Below, one piece after another: positions 4,081 to 10,734 of a DNA stretch of 10,734 nt (the first letter of the stretch is position 1; every line of letters starts with the position of its first letter). Source of the DNA: Bacteroidales bacterium (GTDB taxonomy: Bacteria; Bacteroidota; Bacteroidia; Bacteroidales; JAOZTL01); contig JAOZTL010000055.1 in assembly GCA_029942205.1 (NCBI GenBank), positions 1 to 10,734 on the forward strand. Direction: 5' to 3'. The translations under genes and the position numbers were made by a program. The notes below the pieces were generated by a model, which saw only the letters and a list, made by a program, of their open reading frames with translations, was not told where the DNA came from and searched no databases.

Positions 4081-5741
4081 TACTCACCGTATTCTTTTAC
4101 TACACGGCGTAACCATGGTAATAGAATAAAAATACCCAAAACAGCAACCATTGCTAATGCTGTATTGGTTACGAAAAAGTATGCTTTATTATCATAAAAA
4201 TTCCATAATCCAGAAAGAACTCCCGATAATTTATTTCCTATAGAAGTGGACAAAAACCAGCCTCCCATCATCAAAGCGACCATTCGTGGTGGGCTCAATC
4301 GAGAAACGAGCGCCAAGCCCATCGGGCTCAAGAAGAGCTCCCCGACCGTAACCACGGCATAGACTCCAAACAGCCAACCTGCCGAAGCTTTGATTGCACC
4401 ATTATCTGAATAATAAACTGCTGCAACCATCACTAATGAAGAAAGTGCGGTGATAAACAAACCAATTCCGATTTTTGCGGGTGTTGATGGTTCACGTTTA
4501 CGACGGTTTAAGAATACTAAAAATGCAACAACCAAAGGCGTAAACAAAATGATAAATCCTGGGTTTATGGACTGAAATAATTCGGTAGAGAATAATTTGA
4601 CTTCGACATAATCGTCTGGCCATTCACTCTCTGGAATATTATTAAAATAAGCATGAGGTCCCATGGTAACAACAGCATTTCCGTCTTCATCCAAAACAGG
4701 TATACCGTGCATATCCAATTCGGGAACTTCTCGCATTTCGGTTGTTACGACTTCATTAAATGAAAGTGTCGTAGTTGCGTCCTCTAAGTATGTTGGAACT
4801 TCACGTTCGGTATAGCTTTCAGCCCAAAGGGTGAGTGCTGAGCCATTTTGATGGAATATTGCCCAGAATATAACAACCACTCCCATCACCGAAAGTAATG
4901 CTTTAAGTGGCTCTTTTTCGTGTTCTTGTGCTGTACGTACCAAATTGACAAAAAACAACACAACAGGAATACTAAAGAATAAAAATGCATCGGTAGAGTT
5001 TGAGCCAAACATGGTGCCTGGAATCAACCAGCCTAAAGTACCTGCAATAATCGCTGGCACAAATAATTTCATTAATATTTGCATGAGAGACATATCGTCT
5101 TTTGTGGGTGCTGTAATGTAATCGGCTTTTTTGATGTCTTCCGTAGAAGCCATTCCTGCCCAAAACCAAGCAACTCCTATCACCATACCTACTCCTGCTG
5201 CGGCAAATGCCCATCCCCAGCCATAATTGATTCGCAAATAGGCTGCTACAAAATTACTGACAAATGCTCCGACATTGATTCCCATGTAAAAAATATTGAA
5301 TCCTGAGTCTTTTTTACTCCGATACTTATCGTTATCGTACAATCGACCAACGAGAGCTGAAATATTAGGCTTGAAAAATCCGTTTCCTAAAATAATTAAT
5401 AATAAAGAAATATAAAAATTGGTTTCACCAGGAAATGACAAACCAATATAACCTGCTGCCATCAGCAAACCACCAATAGTGATTGATTTTCGATAGCCTA
5501 AATAGCGATCGGCAAGTAAACCTCCAAAAAACGGAGTAAGATAAACTAATGCTAAGTAACTACCATAAATATCGGCTGCTTTTTCGTAAGAGAAGGCCAT
5601 TCCCAAAAATCCATCTGTACTATCACCATCAATCATGTAGAGTGTAAAAATCCCCAACATTAAATAAAAGCCGAAACGCTCCCACATTTCAGTAAAAAAC
5701 AGTACCATCAACCCTCTTGGGTGTTTACTTTCTTTTGACAT
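4080..5741 (-). CDS. POT/PTR2-family proton-coupled oligopeptide transporter
   Basis: A 553-residue inner-membrane protein of the major facilitator superfamily, POT branch, which imports di- and tripeptides with protons. TM1 carries the ExxER motif (E18, E21, R22 in EMWERFGFY) needed for proton coupling. The motif GGLLADRYLGYRKS is at 73-86, and the PTR2 signature FNIFYMGINVGAF at 148-160. GELFLSPMGLALVSRLSP at 467-484 holds the conserved glutamate (E468) of the substrate site. A polar segment of about 80 residues (about 311-390), rich in acidic residues, separates TM7 (FHQNGSALTLWAES) from TM8 (SINPGFIILFTPL). Substrate range cannot be read from the sequence. The ATG at 5741 gives a short cytoplasmic N-terminus before TM1. 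The gene is divergent from lipid kinase 2 and convergent with marR. Confidence 0.93.
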   Translation of the reverse strand: MSKESKHPRGLMVLFFTEMWERFGFYLMLGIFTLYMIDGDSTDGFLGMAFSYEKAADIYGSYLALVYLTPFFGGLLADRYLGYRKSITIGGLLMAAGYIGLSFPGETNFYISLLLIILGNGFFKPNISALVGRLYDNDKYRSKKDSGFNIFYMGINVGAFVSNFVAAYLRINYGWGWAFAAAGVGMVIGVAWFWAGMASTEDIKKADYITAPTKDDMSLMQILMKLFVPAIIAGTLGWLIPGTMFGSNSTDAFLFFSIPVVLFFVNLVRTAQEHEKEPLKALLSVMGVVVIFWAIFHQNGSALTLWAESYTEREVPTYLEDATTTLSFNEVVTTEMREVPELDMHGIPVLDEDGNAVVTMGPHAYFNNIPESEWPDDYVEVKLFSTELFQSINPGFIILFTPLVVAFLVFLNRRKREPSTPAKIGIGLFITALSSLVMVAAVYYSDNGAIKASAGWLFGVYAVVTVGELFLSPMGLALVSRLSPPRMVALMMGGWFLSTSIGNKLSGVLSGLWNFYDNKAYFFVTNTALAMVAVLGIFILLPWLRRVVKEYGE

Positions 5742-5782
5742 TATTATTTATTTTAGTTTTTAAAATTATCGACTTTGATCCG

Positions 5783-5790
5783 CAAATATA
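5783..5790 (-). promoter_or_regulatory. Candidate -7 box TATATTTG for the POT gene
   Basis: On the minus strand TATATTTG matches TAnnTTTG about 40 nt before the ATG at 5741. No TTG is present at the -33 position. Confidence 0.4.
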
Positions 5791-5840
5791 TAAATCTTTT
5801 CGTTTATAGAAAGACTTATTGTGTTTTTTTTCCATCCATC

Positions 5841-5877
5841 GCTTCAATAATAATAATCATTTTTTTTTTAATGAAGC
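5841..5877. repeat. Inverted repeat GCTTCA/TGAAGC around a T-run
   Basis: Six-bp arms (5841-5846 and 5872-5877) flank an AT-only interior, mostly ATAATAAT and a run of Ts. It lies between the divergent POT and lipid kinase 2 genes. It may be a weak regulatory site or chance. Confidence 0.25.
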
Positions 5878-5885
5878 AAATGCTC

Positions 5886-5893
5886 TATTTTTG
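5886..5893 (+). promoter_or_regulatory. Candidate -7 box TATTTTTG for lipid kinase 2
   Basis: TATTTTTG matches TAnnTTTG, 109 nt before the ATG at 6003. A nearer but imperfect box (GATATTTG, 5971-5978) would give a leader of under 20 nt. Neither has a clear TTG at -33. Confidence 0.25.
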
Positions 5894-6002
5894 TTCTAAC
5901 TATCAATGTTTTAATATTTTTCTATTCATAAAATGGTCTGCAATTTATTTTTTTATTCTTAAAAAAAACAGATATTTGTTTTCTCATGATTTATTAAAAC
6001 CA

Positions 6003-6881
6003 ATGAAAAAAATCTTATTTATCATAAATCCAATCTCTGGTATTGGGCGACAAAAATTAATCGAAAAACACATCGACAAGTCTTTAGATACAAGTAAGTT
6101 TAATTTTGAAGTTAAACATACTCAATATGCTAAACATGCAATAGAAATAAGCAAACAAGCTGTTCTTGACTTATTCGACGTAGTGGTGGCAGTAGGTGGT
6201 GATGGCACGGTAAACGAAGTAAGTCAAGGACTTATAAACAGCTCGACAGCACTGGCAATTATTCCAACGGGATCGGGCAATGGGTTAGCTCGGTATTTAA
6301 AAATCCCGCTGACGCTGGACAAAGCCATGCAAACGATCAATAATTGCACCATCAAAGAGATCGATACGATTAGAATTAATGATACAAATTTTGTAAATAT
6401 GGCAGGCGTAGGCTTTGATGGGCATATTAGTCATAAGTTTGCAAAACATGGCAAACGTGGTGTTTTTCCTTATTTTAAGCTCGTTGTAAAAGAATTTGCG
6501 AAGTATAAATCAAAAAAATACACAATTACGATCGATGGGGAAAAACAAAAGAAACGTGCTTTTGTAATTAGTTTCGCTAACTCCTCTGAATATGGTTTTG
6601 ATGCGCACATTGCACCAGATGCACTCATCGACGATGGCTGGATTGATGTTTGTTTTATCGATGAATTTCCGATACAAGCTGCTCCTGCTCTAGGTTTACG
6701 CTTATTTACAAAAAAAATGAATCGTGCGAAATACTCAAATATTGTACGTGCAAAAAAAATCACCATTCGTCGGAAAAAGTCAATTAAAGGGCATATTGAT
6801 GGCGAACCGATGAAATTTGGAAAAAAAGTAACAATCAAAATTAAACCAAAATCACTACGTGTAATTACAGGGAAAATGTAA
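6003..6881 (+). CDS. Diacylglycerol/lipid kinase family protein (lipid kinase 2)
   Basis: A 292-residue protein of the diacylglycerol kinase catalytic family and a paralogue of the product of 612-1502. It has the full set of motifs: NPISG at 9-13, GGDGTVNEV at 65-73, PTGSGNGLAR at 88-97 and IDGEP with DGE at 266-268. It should phosphorylate diacylglycerol or another membrane lipid with ATP at the cytoplasmic face; the substrate is unknown. The ATG at 6003 is chosen because KKILFIINPISG is the standard N-terminus. The open frame upstream to 5775 encodes only low-complexity Phe/Ile/Lys sequence across the promoter region. It is more canonical than its paralogue, which lacks NPxSG. The two proteins look clearly diverged outside the motifs, so this is not a recent duplication. 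Confidence 0.92.
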   Translation: MKKILFIINPISGIGRQKLIEKHIDKSLDTSKFNFEVKHTQYAKHAIEISKQAVLDLFDVVVAVGGDGTVNEVSQGLINSSTALAIIPTGSGNGLARYLKIPLTLDKAMQTINNCTIKEIDTIRINDTNFVNMAGVGFDGHISHKFAKHGKRGVFPYFKLVVKEFAKYKSKKYTITIDGEKQKKRAFVISFANSSEYGFDAHIAPDALIDDGWIDVCFIDEFPIQAAPALGLRLFTKKMNRAKYSNIVRAKKITIRRKKSIKGHIDGEPMKFGKKVTIKIKPKSLRVITGKM

Positions 6882-6985
6882 GGTCTTCGCCCTTTTTATG
6901 TTGCTCACGCATGAGTGAAAATACTTTTTTAATCAATAACTTATAGCAAAGAAAATATCCAACTAATTTTATCATCCTTTTATCG
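6880..6985 (+). repeat. Long dispersed repeat, copy R3, starting at the lipid kinase 2 stop
   Basis: Begins in the TAA stop. Hairpin AAGGTC-TTC-GCCCTT (one T-C mismatch) and a T-run, then ATGTTGCTCACGCATGAGTG (6898-6917), TTAATCAATAACTTATAGC (6930-6948) and CCAACTAATTTTATC (6959-6973). It matches R2 block for block. Confidence 0.8.
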
Positions 6986-7052
6986 TTAGACAAAATTAGC
7001 TGAATACTACAAACTTACAATTGCGTAAGCAACATCAAAAGACCGAAGGTCT
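6881..7052. repeat. Large imperfect inverted repeat filling a convergent junction
   Basis: The 31-nt outer arms 6881-6911 and 7022-7052 are identical at 25 positions when one is reverse-complemented. A second nested inverted repeat, CTAATTTT (6963-6970) and AAAATTAG (6992-6999), lies inside. The structure spans the space between the convergent stop codons of lipid kinase 2 and the MORN_2 protein. Each outer arm also contains its own small hairpin. Confidence 0.75.
7022..7052 (-). repeat. 3'-end element copy after the MORN_2 protein gene (- orientation)
   Basis: Read on the minus strand: perfect stem AGACC-TTC-GGTCT starting inside the TAG stop codon, then TTTGATGTTGCTTACGCA. This is the best-preserved copy of the short element. 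Confidence 0.8.
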
Positions 7053-9246
7053 ACATGCGTTCTTTACTGATTAATTTTCCACGTTCGTCATACGATTTCC
7101 AACGTCCTTTTTTTTGTCCTCTTTTATATTTTCCTTCTATTTTGAGAGTTCCATTTGGGTAATAAAATTCGGCATCGCCATGCAGTACACCTTCATCGTA
7201 CTCAAGCTTAGCTTTTTGTGCTCCATTATCGAAAAATTCACGATATTCGTCCACAATGACATCTTTATCAAAATTTACTTCGGCTTTTTTTGTCCCTTTT
7301 GCATCATCATAATAGAAATATGCAATGCCGTCTACGTAGCCATCATCGTAATTAATCGAGCTTTTCAAATTGCCACTTTCGTAGTAGGAACGCCATAATC
7401 CAGTAACTTTTCCTTTCAAAATTGTACCTTCGTACATAATTGTTGTACTATCGGCATAATACGCTTTATATTGTTTATCTTCCGACAATAACTCTTCGCT
7501 TAATTCTATTTTAAATTGAAGTGAATCATACTCTTCATTGAATAAATTATCGGATGCTTCTTTCTCAAATTTCTCTAATTCATCGTCGAGTGGTGCATTC
7601 GGATCGTGGTCGGCAATAAAGCGTGTCGTAAGCATGCCACCTTCCGAAACCAGCTGAAACCCAATGCGAGCAAAGCTTAATACTAAATCTTTGTTTGCCT
7701 TTAAGCTTTCTCGTTTTTCATCATTGCCATAAGAATACATAATGGCGTATATTTTTGGCATTTGTATAAACATACTCACGCTTGATTTGACATCAAATTC
7801 ATCTTTAAAATCCATAAAATCAACATTGTGAGAGAGTACAGAGCCTTTCATGTAGTCATCAATCACTTCCATTAATGTTTCTTTTGAATTACTCATAACC
7901 AAATAATCTTCTATAAATGTAAAATATGGCTTTTCGAGTGCTCCGAAAAGTTTTCCGAAGAACATTTTAAATAAGCCTTTGCGTTCAAGGTAGTTAATCG
8001 AATAATTTTTATATTCAATCACATCAAATTTAAGCGGACTTCGTTTGCGAATTTGAGAAGTAATGTGCTCCATTCCTGCTTTTGCTTTGTCGATATCCAA
8101 AGCGTGTATCGCCACCACAACGTCTTCTATTCGTGCGCTGTTTTTCGGACGCAGCTTCGCAAAAGCAATTTCATGTCCTATCCAACTAAAAAAGTCTTCG
8201 TTCAAATCTATTTTTAATAATTTCTCTAACATTTTGACATTTTTATCAATATCATCCATGTCCTCAGCGTTGCCAGTCCGATACTGATCGGTAAGTTTCT
8301 GATAGAAATCAGGATAACTATCAAAATTCATCGACAAATAAAAAGCCGTTTGATCGGAAAGAAGTTCATAAGCACGCATTTTTCCTGGTGCCACTCCTGC
8401 CAGTGCTTTGATGTAAGAAGCGACAGAATCCATAGAAGTAAATCCCTCAAAACTAAGTCGTTCGTTCTCTAAATTAACATCAAAACCCGAAAAACGAAGC
8501 GATAAGCCTAATTCTTTCAGCATCTCTTCTTCTGCATCCAAGAATGATTGACTAAATGCATTCAATTGTGCATAATTAAAATAAAATTTCATCAGTTTTC
8601 TACTGCTCAAATCGGTGCTTACTTCCTGAAAGAAAGCATTATTTTTCCAATGCAAATCATCTTTTTGATTAATTGCTTTCTCAATTAATGCTCCTACAAA
8701 ACTAACAACCAACAAATTATCAACATTTGCCATGTAAACGACATCTTTGGGATCTGTTTCGTTCACCAATTCGATTATTTTTTCGCCTTTAAATTCACGC
8801 ACATTCACGTTATAACCTTCTATAAATGCCAAGGCTTTGTCAAGTCCTCCGCCTATCGCTGATGCACTCTGTAAATCAACCACATAAAGAAAATCCCAAT
8901 CGACTCCAGAAATCATGTGAGCAGACAAAAGCAGTTTTCTATCACTAAGCACCAGATTTACTGCCGAATTTTCTTTCAAATACGAATCAATCATGTCTAC
9001 ATACTCATTGATGTCTTTAAAGTATTCATTCTGAAGTAAATGACTCCATATTTTACTATCACTCACTGCTGTCCAGCCTTCGGTCAAATTGCTTGTTTCG
9101 ACGACAAAAATCGCATCTTCTGGAATCAAAGTCAATGCATCTCGACCATCTGATTTAGAAAAATATTGATCATAAACATAATAGCCTCCACCTAAGACGG
9201 ATGCAATTACAACTATTATTAAAAATATTTTCAAAAATGTTTTCAT
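7051..9246 (-). CDS. Membrane-anchored DUF3352-like protein with C-terminal YwqK/MORN_2 repeats
   Basis: A 731-residue protein. A single N-terminal hydrophobic helix (about residues 4-26, FLKIFLIIVVIASVLGGGYY) anchors a large extracytoplasmic region. The region after it (ALTLIPEDAIFVVETSNL onward) resembles Bacteroidota proteins annotated as DUF3352, which have no known function; this assignment is from memory of the pattern and is tentative. The C-terminal part (about 605-731) is a run of MORN_2-type repeats, as in YwqK-family proteins: LWRSYYESGNLKSSINYDDG, YREFFDNGAQKAKLEYDEG, AEFYYPNGTLKIEGKYKRGQ and RWKSYDERGKLISKERM. Each has an aromatic strand, then a (N)G-L/A-K turn. MORN_2 repeats are often protein-binding or surface modules and do not prove a toxin-antitoxin role; no toxin gene lies nearby. 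The start at 9246 gives a typical Lys-then-hydrophobic membrane anchor. Confidence 0.82.
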   Translation of the reverse strand: MKTFLKIFLIIVVIASVLGGGYYVYDQYFSKSDGRDALTLIPEDAIFVVETSNLTEGWTAVSDSKIWSHLLQNEYFKDINEYVDMIDSYLKENSAVNLVLSDRKLLLSAHMISGVDWDFLYVVDLQSASAIGGGLDKALAFIEGYNVNVREFKGEKIIELVNETDPKDVVYMANVDNLLVVSFVGALIEKAINQKDDLHWKNNAFFQEVSTDLSSRKLMKFYFNYAQLNAFSQSFLDAEEEMLKELGLSLRFSGFDVNLENERLSFEGFTSMDSVASYIKALAGVAPGKMRAYELLSDQTAFYLSMNFDSYPDFYQKLTDQYRTGNAEDMDDIDKNVKMLEKLLKIDLNEDFFSWIGHEIAFAKLRPKNSARIEDVVVAIHALDIDKAKAGMEHITSQIRKRSPLKFDVIEYKNYSINYLERKGLFKMFFGKLFGALEKPYFTFIEDYLVMSNSKETLMEVIDDYMKGSVLSHNVDFMDFKDEFDVKSSVSMFIQMPKIYAIMYSYGNDEKRESLKANKDLVLSFARIGFQLVSEGGMLTTRFIADHDPNAPLDDELEKFEKEASDNLFNEEYDSLQFKIELSEELLSEDKQYKAYYADSTTIMYEGTILKGKVTGLWRSYYESGNLKSSINYDDGYVDGIAYFYYDDAKGTKKAEVNFDKDVIVDEYREFFDNGAQKAKLEYDEGVLHGDAEFYYPNGTLKIEGKYKRGQKKGRWKSYDERGKLISKERM

Positions 9247-9433
9247 TTGTTTGGTTTTTTATATTAAAAAAAAAGATTTTGCTGAATTAAATTAGTTGCT
9301 TTTTATCAAAAATTAATCATCTACTTGATTAATAACAAAATACATATAAATTTTCGTTTCCTGAAAATAAAATTAGAGATTAAACGAAAAATTAAAAATA
9401 ATCATTTAATTTTGTGTTTCAAAAAAATAAAAT
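9247..9433. other. Divergent promoter region between the MORN_2 protein and M48 protease genes
   Basis: 187 AT-rich bases with no gene. A -7-like box for the protease is at 9407-9414. For the minus-strand gene only an imperfect box, TAATTTTTG on the minus strand near 9308-9316, is seen. No element copy is recognised here, in keeping with the element marking gene ends, although copies do occur at three other non-3' positions. Confidence 0.5.
9407..9414 (+). promoter_or_regulatory. Candidate -7 box TAATTTTG for the M48 protease
   Basis: TAATTTTG matches TAnnTTTG, 19 nt before the ATG at 9434, giving a leader of only about a dozen bases. No TTG is found at -33. Confidence 0.4.
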
Positions 9434-10675
9434 ATGTACACTATTCTCTTTTACATCATTATTGGCATACTCGCCTTCGATTATTTACTGGAACGCACAC
9501 TCAGTATTTTAAATAACTCTCACAGAAACAATATATTACCAAAAATTCTGGCAGATATTTATGATCCCGAAAAATACAAAAAATCCCAAGAATACGGTCG
9601 AATAAACAGCAAATTTAGTCTAATTAGTAGTAGTTTTTCTTTTTTGCTCATTCTTTTGATTCTTTTTTTCGATGGATTTGCTCTTGTCGATAACTTTGCA
9701 CGCTCGGTCAGCTCCCACCCTATCGCAATTACCTTGATTTTTTTTGGGATTCTATTGTTTGCATCCGATATTTTAGGTATTCCGTTTGATATTTATAGCA
9801 CATTTGTTATCGAAGAAAAATTTGGGTTTAATAAAACAACTCCTAAAATTTTTATTTTCGACAAGCTAAAAGGCTGGTTGTTGAGTATCGTTATTGGAGG
9901 ACTGATGCTTGGTGTTATCACATGGTTATACCTCACATTCAAGGATTTATTCTGGCTATACGCATGGATTACCATTAGCGGATTTTCTGTTTTTATGGCC
10001 ATGTTTTATTCCAGCTTAATTGTACCACTTTTCAATAAACAAACGCCATTGGAAGAAGGCGAATTGCGCTCGGCTATCGAAAATTTTAGCTCCAAAGTGG
10101 ATTTTAATCTGCATAATATTTTTGTGATTGACGGCTCTAAACGATCGTCAAAAGCAAATGCATATTTCTCTGGCTTAGGTCCAAAAAAGCGAATAGTGCT
10201 ATACGACACATTAATTAAAGACCTAGAAATAAATGAATTAGTGGCAGTTCTGGCTCACGAAATAGGACATTACAAAAAGAAACACATTGTTTCATCCATT
10301 TTTCTATCCATTCTGCAAACAGGGTTCACTCTCTACATTTTTTCGCTATTGGTTGGAAATCCAAATTTATCGTTAGCACTTGGCGTTGAGCAACAAAGTT
10401 TCCATATTGGACTTATTGCTTTTGGCATATTATACAGTCCACTTTCAACAATTTTAGGCTTAGCAATGAACGTTTTTTCACGCAAAAATGAATATCAAGC
10501 AGATCATTTTGCAGCCAAACACGAGCTTGGTAATGAATTAATTTCTGGACTAAAGAAACTATCAATCAATAGTTTAAGTAATTTAACTCCTCACCCATTA
10601 TTTGTTTTCTTTAATTACTCGCATCCTTCTCTTTTCCAGCGAATTACAGCTATATTAAATTATAAAAAACAATAA
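9434..10675 (+). CDS. M48-family integral membrane zinc protease (STE24/CAAX prenyl protease-like)
   Basis: A 413-residue protein with the layout of the STE24 family. Several membrane helices fill residues 1-200, including FSFLLILLILFF, ITLIFFGILLFAS and IVIGGLMLGVITWLYL. A catalytic domain follows with the conserved stretch SSKANAYFSGLGPKKRIVLYDTL and the zinc-binding HEIGH motif (H275, E276, H279). After two more hydrophobic segments comes the third zinc ligand region, NEYQAD, with E353 and D357. The length is normal and all catalytic residues are present. Eukaryotic STE24 trims prenylated proteins; bacteria have no known prenylated CAAX substrates, so the bacterial role is probably membrane-protein quality control or processing, which is inferred. 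The start at 9434 begins directly with the first helix (YTILFYIIIGILAF). The promoter is shared with no other plus-strand gene in the window. Confidence 0.93.
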   Translation: MYTILFYIIIGILAFDYLLERTLSILNNSHRNNILPKILADIYDPEKYKKSQEYGRINSKFSLISSSFSFLLILLILFFDGFALVDNFARSVSSHPIAITLIFFGILLFASDILGIPFDIYSTFVIEEKFGFNKTTPKIFIFDKLKGWLLSIVIGGLMLGVITWLYLTFKDLFWLYAWITISGFSVFMAMFYSSLIVPLFNKQTPLEEGELRSAIENFSSKVDFNLHNIFVIDGSKRSSKANAYFSGLGPKKRIVLYDTLIKDLEINELVAVLAHEIGHYKKKHIVSSIFLSILQTGFTLYIFSLLVGNPNLSLALGVEQQSFHIGLIAFGILYSPLSTILGLAMNVFSRKNEYQADHFAAKHELGNELISGLKKLSINSLSNLTPHPLFVFFNYSHPSLFQRITAILNYKKQ

Positions 10676-10734
10676 ATCGTGGCTCTATTCCAGAATGTTG
10701 TTGGTCGATTTTATTGAGTTTTGGTCTAAATTTT
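10676..10734 (+). other. Window end after the M48 protease; possible diverged 3'-end element
   Basis: Soon after the stop there is a weak hairpin, TGG-CTCTATT-CCA (10681-10693), then GAATGTTGTTGGTCG. This loosely resembles the hairpin plus GATGTTGCTTACG order seen after the other genes. It is too diverged to call firmly. Confidence 0.2.

Noticed and set aside
5775..6002. N-terminal extension of lipid kinase 2 by 76 codons
   Set aside because: It is Phe/Ile/Lys low-complexity sequence across the divergent promoter region. The family's standard start KKILFIINP is at 6003.
500..7052. The recurring elements as a CRISPR array
   Set aside because: Copies are kilobases apart, on both strands and tied to gene ends, with no regular spacers and no cas gene.
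7040..7052. A C(UUCG)G super-stable tetraloop in the element hairpin
   Set aside because: The string CTTCGG is present, but in that register the next pair is C-T. The 5-bp AGACC/GGTCT stem with a TTC triloop fits this and other copies better.
7051..9246. YwqK antitoxin of a toxin-antitoxin pair
   Set aside because: Only the C-terminal repeats resemble YwqK. The protein is a 731-residue membrane-anchored chain and no candidate toxin gene is adjacent.

Overview
The window is AT-rich chromosomal DNA from what is most likely a member of the Bacteroidota. The reasons are the gene families (Bacteroidota-type POT transporter, STE24-like M48 protease, DUF3352-like protein with YwqK/MORN_2 repeats), the lack of clear Shine-Dalgarno sequences, and several TAnnTTTG -7 boxes upstream of genes. 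No rRNA, tRNA, CRISPR array, insertion sequence or prophage gene was seen.

Layout, left to right: the 5' end of an unrecognised minus-strand gene (1-105); a 0.5 kb gene-free stretch; a YegS-like lipid/diacylglycerol kinase (612-1502, +); a PlsC-type acyltransferase (1709-2422, +) preceded by a heptanucleotide tandem repeat; a membrane-anchored DUF302 protein (2546-3031, -); a gene-free stretch with a palindromic operator candidate and a possible decayed reading frame; a MarR-family regulator (3492-3899, +); a POT/PTR2 peptide transporter (4080-5741, -); a second lipid kinase paralogue (6003-6881, +); a large membrane-anchored DUF3352-like/MORN_2 protein (7051-9246, -); and an STE24-like M48 protease (9434-10675, +).

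The two lipid kinases and PlsC point to phospholipid metabolism: phosphorylation of diacylglycerol or a related lipid, and acylation of lysophosphatidic acid. MarR and DUF302 are divergent around a 15-bp palindrome and are probably one small regulated unit. The other genes appear to be single transcription units, with three convergent pairs (PlsC/DUF302, MarR/POT, lipid kinase 2/MORN_2 protein).

The most unusual feature is not a gene. A short element recurs at nearly every 3' gene end, in the orientation of that gene. It is a small hairpin with a TTC loop that often starts inside the stop codon, then a T-run, then a conserved block close to GATGTTGCTTACGCA. Stem bases change in compensating pairs while the loop and the block stay fixed. 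In three places the element extends to about 100 bp and ends in a TTAATTTT(G/A)TC block that looks like a -7 promoter. At two convergent junctions, copies face each other and make the whole intergenic region a large inverted repeat. It is either a dispersed repeat family acting as terminators or a conserved 3'-UTR RNA element.
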